From Paragorgia papillata (taxonomy: Eukaryota > Cnidaria > Anthozoa > Scleralcyonacea > Coralliidae), in contig JAWNZC010000025.1 of the NCBI GenBank assembly GCA_035771165.1, forward strand, positions 1-64,000: a stretch of DNA of 64,000 nucleotides. The letters are read 5' to 3'. Below the pieces are notes generated by a model, which was not told where the DNA came from, did not search any database, and saw nothing but the letters and a program-made list of their open reading frames with translations. A program made the translations under genes and the position numbers. Below, one piece after another: positions 26,935 to 41,500 of this stretch. Each line of letters begins with the position of its first letter. The stretch's first letter is position 1.

Positions 26935-27735
26935 GTTTCATCTTTAGAAATGGAATAAGGTTCCGTGTGGTTTAAAAGGGAGGACTCATAAAAGGAACAC
27001 TGTCCAGTCCCTTTTTCGTTCGTGGCGGTCTTTTCCCAAAATATGTCGCTCAAATTTGGTTTTTTTCCTTTCAAATTTGTCGTCATGCTTCCAGCTGAGT
27101 CTCCCAAGATTTTAGCAATGTTTTTTGATAACCTAACCACAACAATAAACACCTAATCAGAAATCTTGGTTTACCCCCTAGCTTTTTGAAACTTGAAACA
27201 TATTTAACGACATATTCTGCAAAAGCTTACGAAAGGGACCTGGAGCGAGGGAGGCGTAGGAAGTGACTCTGATGAAACTTTAGGGGGTCGGGCGACTCCC
27301 GGTCACCGAGGCTAAAGCGAGTAGGTCACACCGTTTGGTTAGGGGTGACCGAGCGGGAAAACATTACTTGAAAAATTTGGAGTATCTAGATCGTCGGAAA
27401 TGGCATTTTTCAGAGTCTTCTCATACCTCTTTCGTAGTTTCGTTAGGCCCCTTCTCATTTATATTTCCTGTCATTATGATTTGTTGAGTCATAATACTGC
27501 CTAATCCGTGAGTCTGGCATGGAATTAAATTATTATTTAATTGGCCGATCACAGCGCAATATTTCGCTGCAATTTTTTTTTATAATTCAATTATTATTTT
27601 TTTTGGGGGGGGCGAAAGCTATTCTGGCCCCCCCTTATAAAAATATGGGGGGGAGGGCGCGGCCCCCCCCCCGGCCCTCCTGCTTCCTAACGCCCCTGGA
27701 TAACTGGATGGGTCCCTTTCACTGATCTCAATAAA
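26935..27735. other. Non-coding spacer with a G/C-run patch
   Basis: No supported gene. A minus-strand 121-aa ORF (26,787-27,152) overlaps the right arm of the neighbouring inverted repeat and matches nothing I recognise. At 27,602-27,690 there is a patch of G and C homopolymer runs ending in 'acgcccctgg', which could be the remnant of a hAT-type end. Confidence 0.4.
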
Positions 27736-27739
27736 ACTG

Positions 27740-28260
27740 GATACAACGCGTAAAAAATCTCGGCAAGTTGTTACCAGCATTGTTGCCCAGACACAATGCT
27801 GTAACAACTTGTTGACATATGTGAAATCAACATTGATAAATGAACAACATTGTTCATCAATTGTTTTCAAACAAGTTGTTACAAGCTTCATGAAACAACA
27901 ACCGTTGTTCACGCATGTTGTAACAACCGAAGAAACGTGTTGATACTATCAACCATGTTCACCATTGTTGTAGCACATTGTTATGTTCATCGTTGTTAAT
28001 TTTCGTCATGCGTGTTACAACATGTTCTGTATCATGTGCGAACAACGGTTTGTTGGAGCTATGAAAATAAATGTGCGAGTTGGAACAACTTGTTCATGGA
28101 CTGTTGATTTAATCCGTGAACAAATTTGGTTCGAAACCATAAGTGAACAACTTGTCGACAACTTGTTCACGGCGAGCAGCACAACAATTGTTTTTTTTAT
28201 TTTCCCACGAGAGCCTGTTGAACAACCCGTGAACACGTTGTGCGTTTTTACGCGTATAGG
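27740..28260. repeat. AACAACTTG/CAAGTTGTT-rich interspersed palindromic repeat
   Basis: Dozens of copies of caagttgttacaa, aacaacttgttca, gttgttcac and their complements occur on both strands over about 500 bp, giving many possible hairpins. The overlapping ORFs on both strands are repeat translations. No transposase and no clear terminal duplication were found. Confidence 0.6.
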
Positions 28261-28337
28261 GACATGGGGCCAAATTTAGCGTGCCAGCTGTATGATGACC
28301 GTGATCCACTAATTACCTGAAGAATGGGGCGCCACTA

Positions 28338-28620
28338 AAGCCCTAATTTAAACCATTCCTCGTTCCCAGATCCTCTACTATTTTTAAACGAGAAACGCAA
28401 GTCCAATCGCAAGTTGGCAGTCACGCTTATCTCAGCCAGACCGACTCCTGAATGATTTCTCAAAAATATAATATGTACCGTGGACAAAGTTAAAAACTTT
28501 GATTTTAAAAACAACTTCATGAAAACCTTTATTTTGTTAATTTGGGTGTTTCAAGACGACCGCCACAGAAAATTCGCGTGACTGCCAAACTTGCGTTCTC
28601 GTTTGAAGTTAGGGCGTTAA
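28338..28620. mobile_element. MITE 'GCCCTAATT..CGAGAA.CGCAAG', copy 1
   Basis: Ends are inverted: left 'gccctaatttaaaccattcc' with 'aaacgagaaacgcaag' just inside, right 'cttgcgttctcgtttgaagt' with 'tagggc'. The same family occurs at 34,973-35,331. Non-coding. Confidence 0.7.
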
Positions 28621-29405
28621 AGGTTCATAAGCTTTTCGTAGATTGAAAACAGACAAAAAATAATTATTTTAAATTTTAGAAAATTTAAACCAATGTAAAC
28701 GACGCAAGAAGTACTCAATTAAGGTTTAAACTGCTAATATTCTTGCCATTTCGTTTCTGTTACTGAGCTGTAAAACCTTTAAATTTCGTTGTTTTTCTTC
28801 AGTGCCGACGACCCGAAAGAAACTTCCACGATAATATCTAAACTGAAAAACAGACTATAAAAAATATATGAAGAATTCAAGTCCAAGTCTTAAAATGTGT
28901 ACACTTTGTAATAGTAATCTTAATGCCCTTAACAATATCCTAGTGTTGTTGTACTTTGCCATCTTTTGGACTGTATTTGTTTCTTGTTAAACAGTGATAA
29001 ACTAAACGAAACCGCCGGCATCTGTTGTTTGCTTTAACGGCTTTTCCGGACTAAACATCTCCCCGGCCACAATGTACTTAACATTCCTTCCTCCGGGGAT
29101 AATCTGACCGTGCTGAACCGTCCGATATTGCTTTTGCCATTTCAACTTTTAGGATTGGGAACAAGTTCTAAGGCCGCAATGCGTCATAATGGTTATATGT
29201 TTGCAATCGACCTAACGATGGGGCGGCGACTGGCACGAAATGTTTGACTGCTGGCCATAGGGAATGCCCTATCCAGTTTATATAGAGATCAGTGGTCCCT
29301 TTGAGTCATCCCTTTTTAGCCGAAACCAAGGGAATATGAGACGCGACTCTTTCTTTTTGTTTTTACTTACCAATTACTTTCTAGGTTCGAAGCGTTCATT
29401 TTCTT
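28621..29405. other. Region downstream of PIGU, no gene seen
   Basis: AT-rich sequence beyond the PIGU stop codon; the first part of it must include the PIGU 3' UTR. I see no AATAAA on the minus strand close to the stop. The nearest I noticed is near 28,530, so the polyadenylation site is not resolved. Confidence 0.4.
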
Positions 29406-29519
29406 CTACTTTAAAACAACAGTCATTTTTTCCCCTTGCAGTGTTTTTCGTAAAACTCCATGTTCGAGATCAAAGTTCCGTCTCAGAAAAGCAAAAATAA
29501 CATCACCCAATAGGAAAAT
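29406..29519 (-). CDS. PIGU: PIGU exon 12 (terminal)
   Basis: 114 nt with stop TAG at 29,408-29,406; encodes residues 408-444. It contains [20 protein letters not shown] and ends MTVVLK, matching the human C-terminus (FYAFLRREYYLTHG...AMLVLK). Acceptor tatccattgcag. A pentanucleotide microsatellite lies about 40 bp upstream in the intron. Confidence 0.95.
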   Translation of the reverse strand: MFLLGDVIFAFLRRNFDLEHGVLRKTLQGEKMTVVLK

Positions 29520-32500
29520 CTGCAATGGATAAAAAGTCAAGGTCGACTCGAGCTGCTTCAATACAATACAATACAATACAATACAATACAATACAATACA
29601 ATACAATACAATACAATACAATACAATATACAATGCCATGCGATACAGTACAGTAGAATGCGATACAGTGCATAATACCATGATCGCCTCGGATTATTTT
29701 GTTCTCCGAGGGAATGTAAACCTCGTATTTCCCTCATTGCTCATGCAAGAGGGAAAATTTATCCTTTGTCTTCTAAATTATTCCCGTGCATGTATGATGA
29801 GGGGAAAATTAGAAGACAAAGAAATCCCTTTGTCTTTCTTCTAATTTTTCTCCCGTGCATGTTGGATGATGGGAAAGATTAGAAGACAAAAGAAATCTTT
29901 TTGTCTTCTTCTAAATTTCCCCCTGCTTGCCATATATTTTCCCTCATCCAACATGCACGGTGATAATTAGATGCAACTTCTCTGATCAACCGTGTAAATT
30001 TCCTGTTGGTAAGATTTTCTCAAAGTTTTCCTCGGGCGATCAAAATATTACAAAATCAACTAATTAACATAGACTTTTTCGGGAAAATAGCGATTAAAAT
30101 TTCCCCCTTTTGCCTCGGGAAAATTTGTAAAACTCTAATAGATTTTTCCTGCATACGTAATTAAGATTTTTTGATGAAAGTCACTAAGTGATCTTCCTCA
30201 ACATATCTTAATTACGCAAGGTGCAAAGTCCATAGTCATACCCAACAAAAAAATGTTCACACTCAAAAATAAGTGCTGTTTATTATATTGATATCACTTC
30301 TTGTTTGTCTACAATCAAAATGTCAAAATTACATCCACTAAATACACACATCTCAAGATTAATATCCACGGACCAGTACCAGATACACTTTTTCTCGCGA
30401 GAAACTTTCTTCCAGTTCGGACTCATTTGAGAAGTCATATGGAACAACTCGAGCTCGTGTCCACACCGTGGGTACCCAAACACTCGAAAAACCAATTATA
30501 CAAAAAAAATCTTCCCTCGGCGGCGGGGAAATTTAATCGCTAAATTTTCCCTCAAGTCATGTTATTAACTTATAAGTACAATACAGTACAGCTGCAGTAT
30601 AGTGCAGTAATAGTGCAGGTATTGTGCAGTATTAGTATAGTATAGTATAGTATAATGTATAGTATAGTTATAGTATATGTAATAGTATAGTATAGTATAG
30701 TATAGTATAGTATAGTATAGTATAGTATAGTATAGTATAGTATAGTATAGTATAGTATAGTATAGTATAGTATAGTATAGTATAGTATAGTATAGTATAG
30801 TATAGTATAGTATAGTATAGTATAGTATAGTATAGTATAGTATAGTATAGTATAGTATAGTATAGTATAGTATAGTATAGTATAGTATAGTATAGTATAG
30901 TATAGTATAGTATGCGATACAGTACAGTACACACAATACGATATAATACCATACCATACCATGATACTATACCATATCATATCATACAATCGGGGGGACA
31001 ACCCAAAGCAATCCAATTCAATACACCACAACAGGGCCACCGAGAAAACTTTAGAGCCCCCAGTCAAAAAAATGCCTCCTACGCCTCCACGATCCCGAAC
31101 CTCCCGCACGGTTTGTTCTCTCTTTTATCAAGCACGTACTTCACGTTTTGACAACAAGTACAATTATGCATTACACGACAGACATGAGATACCTGAGCAG
31201 TAGAGTAAGCCAGAGTAGCCGCGTAAAAGAAATTAGCATTTGCACTGCCAGCATAGATCCACAAATACCAAAACAACGGCGCCAGGACTGATGAAAACAA
31301 CAACATACAACCCACTACAAAAACATTTTTCATATCTATAGACAATCAAAAAAGAAAATTAAAATCAGCATATATTTTATTGGTAAAATTCCATGGTCCT
31401 CATGCAACACGCGAAACATGTTTCCCCCTTATATGTTCTTTAATTTTTCCCCGTGGCGTTATATTTAGAACTAGAAAATGGCCGCCCGTGTTTATATAGC
31501 CTGATGCAAACACGAGAGTGAGTTGGGAGAATTCGAAAGTTTATGTGAACCAGAGCCGTAGGCGAGGGTTTACATAAGTACTTTCGAATTCTCCCAACTA
31601 ACTCGAGTGTTTGCATCAGGTTATATAAACACAGGGCATCCACTTTCTATTTCTTTTATGAAATAAGGTTAAAAAATGTGCCGTGACATCACAACCGTGT
31701 TTACATAGCCTGATATAAACACGGTAATTGACCAATCACAGCGTGCGTAAGACGCAACCTATTTTATAATTAGAACTAGAGGGCAGTCAGAAAATGCATA
31801 TACCTCCGCCAGCGGGTTATTAGAGATGTTTGTATCACTGACCTATATATATAACTGGACTGCGTGCTCCTATTACCTTTGAGTTAGGAAAAGTGTCCCC
31901 AAAATCGTTTTCAAAATGGCGGCATTTATGGGTCCTTTTGCTAATGGTGAAAGTCGCTGACCGATACCTAAGAATCTCTAGTTCGTGTTGGACATGTTCG
32001 GTATTTCGCTTTTTTTAAGAAAACTAATAAGCTATTTAGTCGGATAAACTGTACGTATGTTGTAGCCAGATGAATTATCTTTCTTCCAGTATATTTGATA
32101 GCTTCTACAGTGGTTTATTTCTCGAGAAAACATTCGGAGAAGACATTATTATACATACGGGGAAAAATTTCAAAATAGCGGCCGCTATTATGATTTGTAC
32201 ATGTTTGGTATTTCGGTTTTTTTAGGGAAACTAAGCTATTTGGTCGGATAAACTGCACGTATGTTATAGCAAGGTGAATTATCTTTCTGCCAATATATTT
32301 TATAACTTCTACAGGGGATTATTTCTTGAGAAAACGTTCGGAGTAGACGGACTAGGCAAACTTTGTCGAATTTTCTGTCAGAATTTTTGCCAAGTCAGCA
32401 TAATATCGTGGTCTCGAGTTTGTGTAAACAAAATATTTGTTGAGCGGCCCGGGATGTTTTCATGATAAGAGTTTTATTGTAGTTCTGAACTACAATAATA

Positions 32501-35500
32501 ATAATCCTAGACAATTACTGTTGTAGCTTTCTAGCAGTCTGAATTAAAGACGTGCCGGCCGGCGGTACTGCACGAACACTTGGCAATAAAATAAACAAGA
32601 CTGTCAATACACATGGTCATGGAAATCTACAAACATTTCGTTTTGTGAAGTCGCCAGCTCTATAAAGAACCGCTGAAGATCACGAGAAAATCGTAAAGAA
32701 GCGAGGCGTACCGAGTTCTTCGTAGGGGCTTACTTAGGGGCTGTTTACATGGGAGGCGATATTCCTATTTGGTCAGACAAAATGACAAATAATCCAGCAG
32801 GCCTCTTGAGTCGTTCCACAAGAAATTAACAATGACCAACCTGCATGCATTAACTCTTTCCTGTCCGAATTTATTGGTCTTTACTCTTTAGTATTTCGTT
32901 CTGGCTAACGCAGTAACGCCAGACGATTTTATTCACCTCTGGGGAAGCCCTCGCATAGGAACGATTTATTATAAATAAAGTAAGAAAATCGCTTTGTATT
33001 TACATAAATATTCTTTTTTCCTACGATAAGTACATGTCAGTGGTCGCTACCATTAGCAGAAGGACCCATAAATGCCGCCATTTTGAAAGTGAAAATGGGG
33101 ACACATTTTTGGCCAGCACCCGCAGTCCAGTTATATATATAGGTCAGTGGTTTGTATAGGTAATAGCATGGTTTCGAGTGCATGTTTTTCCAAATTGCAC
33201 GAGAAACCATGCTATTACTTATTAATAATATACATGAAAAAATGTTCAAAACAACTGTACTAACATTTTAACGTACGTGTTTAGCCGTCCACTGCTCTCA
33301 GCCAATCAGAATTGAGAAATTTTTTCATGTATATTATTAATTTGTTAAAAAACGCTTCGCTTCCTTTACTACTTGAAAAAGTTTATTCGAGGCATAAAGA
33401 AGCTTCTGGTCTTCTTGTAGGTACTTCACTTGGCAATATTAAAGCATAACTAGCTTCAAATTTGAACAAATTATCCCCAAAACCGCCGAATCTTGGCCGC
33501 CATCTTTGTTTGTTTTGTGTCGGGAAAAATCCGCTGTACAATCAATTTGATTGGTTCTTAGTGATAACAGATTTTTGCACTGTGATAACACAATTCTGCA
33601 CTGTTGTTTGGGATTAACTGCACTGGAATCAGCCAATCACAGTCGAGATATTTTTTCATGTATATTATTAAAAAAGAAAACGAGCCATCCCGTTAATAGT
33701 CGAGGAGGAGAAGTGAGAAAACGTCGACCACGTAGCACCCCCACTACACAATAGTTTTGACTCCAGATTATAATAGGCTGATACCCATAGAACATTGCTA
33801 GGTCAGTCGTACTCACAAATTGTGGGGTCAGTGACCTGCTACATAGAGGGGGTGGGTGGTCCTTTAGCTAGACAGACTTAAAGTGCACACGAAACGAAAA
33901 TTAAGTTTGTCTTATTTAAAAGAACACTTAAAATGATAGAGTAACATATTTTGGAGTTTTTCGTTTCCTTGCTTCGTTGTTGAGATATTTGAGTTTGTTT
34001 GAAATGTAAATTAAACAACTTGACGCCACATGTGCATAATGAGTTATTAGAGAAGGTTATATATCTTTGCTATTATCAAACATAATCACTTGAAAATTCT
34101 ACATGTTTGGCGTTGTGAGAGAAACACACGCACATACTACCTTCGAATTAAGTTTTGGTTTCCCGTCCCGCCTTCCATGTAAGCAGCCGGCCCTTATGCT
34201 TTCCAGAAGAGTTTTTGACGTTCTTTAAAAAACCGGACTTGCGCATTTTTATTTTTCCAAATTGCACTCGAAGTCGTAATGTATGTTACCCATACAAATT
34301 ATCGCTTCTAATCAGAAACGTTGTTGTATTAAATATATGTTAAAATATTCTTACTATAGCAAAGCACCTCAACCAACTTACATGGATAAAGGTGACTCCA
34401 GGAAATGAGTAAAGCGAAAGGAATGGAGAAATCACCAAAAGCTGGATATGATTTGAAAACGGACATCACCGAGGTCATGGTGTAGAATAGAAAAACTGGA
34501 TCATTCCTGAAGGAAGAAAAAAAAAGAAAGACTTTGATCATAAAAATAGATCATTGATGCTGAAGTCTGTTGTTCTTATGCATAGTTGTCCGTTTGCGTA
34601 CGTCATGCATAAGGCATTATTTCCGAAAGCCCAAATAGGTGAATTTCAGGGTATTGCGCGCTTATCATTTGCAAAGGAATTGGCGGGCTCCCCACAAAGT
34701 AAGCAATGGCAAACAGACTCGCTAGCGAGCCAACAACAGCAGAATAACAGTGTTAAACATCCAGAAACTGTATCTATACTTTGTTGATTATAAACAATAT
34801 GTTTACTTTCAGCGGAGCTTGCCAGTTTTTTTGAAAATGATGTGCGCGCAACACCCTGAAACTCGCCTATTTCTCAAAAAACGAACTAGCCATGGCAAAT
34901 TTGATAGCTTGTAGCGTGACACTATACATCGTATTCTCTTAAGATTCTTCGAGTAAAATCGTCTGGCGTTAAGCCCTAATTAAACGAGAACGCAAGCTTG
35001 TGCTTGCTTGTGTCTCGTTTGACCGCCAGCTTGCATGCGATGACTTGCGGTGACTTGCGTTAGCTTGCGACTAATTTGATCTTGTTCAAATGTCATCGCA
35101 AGTTTTCTTCAACTTGCGAGAGCTTGCGAAACGTTTGAACACAAAACACAAGTCGATGCAAGTCTTTCGTGCTCCGTCGCCATAGAAACTACCATGAGAA
35201 CTAGCGAAAAGGCGTGGGAACTAGCGGAAGTGCAGAACTTGCGACGACTTGTGCCGACGTTTGACTGGTGGCATCGCAAGTCATCGTAAGCTAACTTGCA
35301 ATGACTTGCGTTCTCGTTTCATTAGGGCTTTAGAGGGTCCGTTTCTGGCCGGCTCAGGCAGAAATGGGTTAAAACAATAAAAATGCCAACAAGTTTTTAA
35401 CTTCACAGACACTTTAAACAGAACTTTCACTTTCGTCCGCCATTTAACAATAGCCTTTTCCGCATGAAGTGAATGCGGGATCACGTGATCTTTCGTTTTG

Positions 35501-38500
35501 ACAAATCTTACTGGCTAATGTCCGAAGTTGTCCGAAGTTTTGGATGTCCGACGTTTTGCGGGAGCCAATCAAATCTCTCAACGCGTTATCCACACACTTC
35601 GTGCAGATGGTCTATTATTGGACCAGGTTGAGCATATACTATCAAGAATTATCAAGACCGAGGTTTGTGTTATCTGAAAGATAAAACCGAATCCGAAGGA
35701 GTCGTGTTTCGTGGTTTTGCCACCGCCATGTTTATTTTCGGGCAAGCAGAACGAGTAGGTTATTATCTACAAAACTGTGTCATATCTACATGATAAATAC
35801 CAATGTTTGTATCGCGTTAACACGTAACGCGTTAACACAGTGACATTTGGAATTAGCAGAGTGCTTTTAGTCAATCATAATTGAGATCTAGTAAATCTAA
35901 AAGATCGTTCTTAGCGCCCATTATGAACATCTAAATTTAAAGTTACTACAGTCGTACCTCTATTAAGCGGCCCTCTATTGAGCGGCCACCCTCTATTAAA
36001 CGGCCACTTGTCAAAACCCCTAAAATGTTCCCTGTAATTTACTATAGATTACCCCTCTATTAAACGGCCACCTCTATTAAGCGGCCACGGCTACCTACGA
36101 GCGGTCCCATTGGTATTTCGTATTGTTTTTTACCTATATTAAACGGCCAGCTTAATTTATCTTAGGCACAATTTTTACCGCAAGAGAACCGAAACTAAAA
36201 CTTTAGCTAAATAAGAGACCATAGAACACTTAGTTGCTGTCAGTAAGTACATGTATTTCATTCAACACATGTCACTTGAAACCTCATGCCTCCTAGTGCA
36301 GGGCTTTGGCGTGCTGAGACTCTGGGGAATTTCGCACGTACAGTATTATGGATATGAGGAGCTAGCTCCATCAATTTCAAAGACAAATGACTTACTTTGC
36401 GCTTTGAAACTCAGTGCACCGCAGAGACAGATAGACAAAATAGTTATCAAACTATTTTAAGCCAACATAACTTGCTAGGCCTCAGTATACATGCATCGAA
36501 CCGTGTGGCATTTTTGTTATTCGTTTCGTTGCTCCTTTGTTTTATTATTTTTTCGTTTTTTGAAAACTGTTTTGTTAACTACTTGTTGGTTTTTTCAAAG
36601 TCTACTTGTTACTGTTATCAGTGTTTTGGAATTGAATAAAAGGTCATTTGACCACACCCAAGACCCATTGTTGGCGTCACTCTATTAAGCGACCACAAAG
36701 CCATTCCCCGAAGGTGGCCGCTTAATAGAGGTTCGACTGTAGTATTTTCTAATACTTAGATTCAAACGGGCTTGGCTGGTCATTGTGCCATTATGCCACG
36801 AAGCAGTTGACGGTTACCCTGGCCATAGTTCTATGGTGATCTGGCACGATGACCAGTCCAAGCCTGATTCTATATATTACTTATTATATTGATTTCCCAT
36901 TTTATATTAATTATTTATTTTATAGTTAGACTTTATATATTATTATTATATGGCACGGATTACTTCCGGTAAAACCACGCGCTGTGATTGGTTGCTGACG
37001 GGGCGAGATTTCTCCGTAATGCCCACGGGCATTATGAAAATTGTTAATGCCCTACGATTGGAAACAAACAAAAAATCCTAATAAGAAACTTTTATTACCG
37101 AAAAACGGCGAAAATAGATGAAATAGACGACGATGAAATTATAAAAGTAAATTCTAGTATCCAGACGAGAAAGAAACGAAGAAAATAACGCTAGTTCAGT
37201 GTTTTGACAAAGTTAAAGGAAGCGAAGACCAAGAAATACAAGATTGATTTTGAAATAAAAAGTGCCATATAATAAACTACTTAATAACCTCGACCGTTCG
37301 GTCTTTATGGTAAAATATTAAACCTCGGTCTTGAACGTGTTAACCTCGCTATCGCTTGGTCAATACAGCAAGACCTCGGTTTAATATTTTACCGTAAAGA
37401 CCTCACTCTCGGTTATTAAGTAGTTATTGTATTTTATTATGTTGTTATTTTGTTATGTAGGGCCGTAAGGGAGAGTACAGTATTTTTTACATATTTAAAT
37501 AAAGTGTTTTAATTTGATTTGAGATAGCATTAGCATTGTTTATTATATAAAATAGAGTGTTTTATTGATTTTTCCGCCACTGATAAAAGTGATAATCTCA
37601 CATGTGCGATTATTTATGATAATCGCACATGTGACGATTATCGCTGAATCAGCATTATAGTTTAATGCAATTTTTGCAAGGCAATAGGACAATTTGTTTA
37701 TATAATAAACAGAACAATACATGGATGCTTGGAAATATGAAATTTATTTCTCGTGTTGAACAGGATATGTCACTCGTTCGCTTCGCTCACTCGTGAGATA
37801 TCCTGGTCAACACTCGAAATAAATTTCATATTTCCACACATCCATGTATTATTCTCTATATAATATTTGGTTACTTTCACATTACCTCAGTAGAGTCGAG
37901 AGAGGAAAGACGTAAAAGAAGGCATTGAGTTGAAAAACCAAGATGAAGAATTCTCGAAAATGATCAAACATTTCCAGGAAGAGATACCAGAATAGGCCCA
38001 TGTTTGGCGTTAGATCCGGAACCCAAAGGCTGTCAGGAATAGAATAACACAAATAAATAAGAGTTTACAACATTTGTATATCATGATTTTGTAGTCAAAA
38101 TAAGGATAAGGCCAGCACACACCACTTTTTTAAAAACAGTTTAGAAAAGATAACCACATAATTTAACCCATAGTTAGAGTGCTACGCCCTCCAAAAAAAC
38201 AACAAAGTAACGGTCCTCTTAAAGTAACGCCCCCGAAAAGTAACGCCTCTGCCCCCAAGTAACGCGAAAAAAAAATGTATATATATAACGACTCCCCAAA
38301 AGTAATCGCCCCCCGAAAGTAACGGCTACTCAAAATTAACGCACCCCCCCCCCCCCCCCCCCAAAGGAAACGGCCTCTGGCGCTGATGGCCAATGCAGCA
38401 GGAGAAGTACGCCTGAGTAGATCCCACTGATTCGAATCAAATGCGAGTGTAAGAAATTCTACATGATGTTTTGCTCAAGCCAATGTCAGACAATTCAGTT

Positions 38501-41500
38501 ACTCGCCGTTAATCCGAAGTCGCCGAAGAGGCCACGTCTTGCGTGAAAATCTTACCGAAATTAACTGTTGGGAAACCAGCGAATAAACATTTTCCTTCTG
38601 ATGCACATGCATCTGCCTTATGGTGATGGCCACTCTCTTCTCAATCTCAGTTTATTTTGAGCTCGTTTCCTTAATAATATTATACGCAAGGCACATTTTC
38701 ACAACGCTCTTCTTCGCCGCGGAAATTCAAACTCTCTTTGATTGATAGGTCATTAGCGTGTCAACCAATAGATTGCGAGCGTTCGCCGGCGAACGCTATA
38801 CACGAAAAATAACAATGGGTGACTGCAGGCGCTCCTTTCACTGTCCGTCCCAATCCCCAGCGCCGGCTAACGCAGGCTAAGTGCCTTCTACCTTTAATTT
38901 CAACAACACGCTACCATGTGTACTTACATAAATCCATAGGTTGCGTTCAAAAACTCCCAAGATCCAACCAGAGAATACGATAAACCAATAAAAATAGCCA
39001 TCCAAAGTGCAAACCAAAATATTATAAAACTAATATAGATAGAATTGTCTTTTCCACCATTCTTTTTGTCACATTCAGAGTTCTGAGAAAGAGAAGAGAA
39101 GTCTTTACTGGATAATTCTGTAAAGTTGTGGAGATGAAGAGAACGCCTTAATTTGACAAATTACCCCATTGACGCCTTATACCTGGAAGGCCGACTCCAA
39201 GCAGTCAATCATTGGACGAAAAATTTAAGCCAAACATGGAAGCCGTTCCAGACGTCAGTTTCAGACTTTCAGTCCTTTTAATACGGCATTTTTATATATT
39301 TTGCAAAAAGATATTCAGCCGTAACATACAAAAAAAACATCACAAAAAATAGAACCTTTACTTTAATAATTTAAACATTTCGAGAAGCTGTGTTTGAGTG
39401 GCAAGACCCGACTAAATATAGCAAAACGCTTCATCTATGGTGGCGCCTCGTGGGAGTCGGCCCCCAAAAATGTCAGTTTAAAACCGGACATAATTTTCAC
39501 CCATTTGAAGCGTGTTTTCGACAGTTTAATGTACTTGCTCTTTTTTTATATCCTGTGTAAAAATACAAATTCGGCTGTTTTTGCGGTGGTTCTTGACTCG
39601 ACTGATCTATCGGTTCTCGCAGTAGTACGAAACAAAATTTGCATGTATGCAGGGACGTGGCGAAGGAATCACGATTGGTGGCGGGTGTCATATGACAATG
39701 ACCAACTTTTTTGCAATGATAAATGAAAATTTTCATATCAGAGACATAGTGTAAAAAAGGTGAGAATTGATCGAAAATCTTGTAATGTATAAACGGGTAT
39801 TTAGGAGCTGGGAAAAACAAGACAAGACAGAAACATTTTATTTTTATGGAAACAATCAAAAGTCACTGAAACTCTGAAAGTGTTCTGAATATTAATCTAA
39901 AAGTAACCAATAAATCGGAAAACATGTTTAACAATTACAGTGGTAATCAGCAGCTCAGCAATTCCTCGTTTGACCAACTATTTGATATTTAGAGGGGGGG
40001 GGGGGGTGTTGCACCCCACACACACACAGTCCCCACGCCCCTGCATGTATGGCCGCGTGGGAGCCAAAACTGACGTCCAAAAATGGCTTCATGTCCGTCA
40101 TTTTAGGGCTCACTTTTTGATTGGCGGTCAGCTTTCCAAGTTTATATATTACCTTTTGAATTAGAATGAGTGACACAGGTATAATAAGCATGACGGGGTA
40201 GAGTGATTTGTAAGATGCAAATGCAACAAAGCACATTGATAATGACGCTGAGCCTAAAATATAAACAGACAACCATGCAAGTTTTAAGTTTCAATTGCCA
40301 AGTTTAAGTCTACAATTACAGTCGAATTATTCTACACTCTTAGACAAACTTAATTTTTATTGCCAATACCCTTTAAGTCACGAGATATTCTCGCGACAAC
40401 TTAAAACGCTAATCCGTGAGGAAGTGCAGTGTTTCTGAATTCTATTACAGAACCATCCTCAGAAAAACATGAGAAAAAATGTTTTCTCATGTTTCTCTGA
40501 GGATAGTTCTATTACAATATAGTATTTGTTGTATATTTCTATAACTACCATAGCTTGTGTATTGGCGTAATTAGCTAAACTGATATTCCGGAATAACCCA
40601 TTTTTTAAAAACATTTTAAAAACATACCCAAGAAAGAGTAATACAACGCCAGTGTGACTGAAAGATTGGTAAAAATGAGAGTAGATTGGGCAACACATGT
40701 ACCAACAGTGAACGGGTTTAACAAATAACTAGAAATTAAAACAAAAATAACTTTGCATTGAAAATTCAAAACTTACATTACATACATTTAAGAAATGGTT
40801 CATGGCACGTAAAAAGCGCAAGAGATTCTCGAGGTGATAGTCAAGAGCAACTGTAGATTTGTGAGTGCTTTCCCAACTCCCCAAGTGCATTCATAGTCGA
40901 CGAGCGCAGCAAACCATGAACCATTTCTGTTATAAGATAGACGACCCAAAATAATGATAAAGAGCGATAAACACAGCTTGAAACTAAACGTATGTCACAG
41001 CAGGCTTGGACTAGCCTATGTGCCATTGTGCCAATGGCACATGCGCCCCCTTTAGAATACCTCAACTGCGCCCCATGAACTATACTGTATTTGCTAATTA
41101 AAGTGGCCGATATTAAAGTGGCCGTCCGATATACGTTTTCTCTCTGACGAAGGGCCTTCGCTCGAAACGTTAGACAGGAGAGTTGCTGTTCCGTAAGATA
41201 TATTTTATTCCGGCAAATGGTAAGCCTGTCGGCCACTTTCATGTCGTTTTTATATAAAGTTTCTGTGAGTTAATCATACATGGGGGAACAATGGCAACAA
41301 CAATCACCAATTTTGAAATCTTTCTATTTATACCGAGGCTTGTGGGCAAATTTGTCTGTAATGCACCTTAGTAGGCCAATGTCATTATTTATTAATTGGT
41401 TTGTTAACTGCGCCCCTCTCCCTAGTGGCACCGCCCCTAATACGAAGCCAGTCCGACTCTGTGTCACAGAAAGGTGTTTCGGTTGTGTTTTCTGTTTACT

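Noticed and set aside
26787..27152. 121-aa minus-strand ORF as a gene
   Set aside because: It overlaps the right arm of an inverted repeat, has no recognisable domain, and its end is encoded by repeat sequence.
30565..31109. Three overlapping ORFs of 94-179 aa rich in YTILYYTI
   Set aside because: Pure translation of the TATAG microsatellite within a PIGU intron.
41154..41168. Hammerhead ribozyme at ctgacgaagggccttcgctcgaaacg (also 60,721-60,745, minus)
   Set aside because: The box strings are present, but the intervening bases do not form a helix II ending at the boxes, and no helix III or cleavage triplet is evident; it is treated as a dispersed repeat motif.
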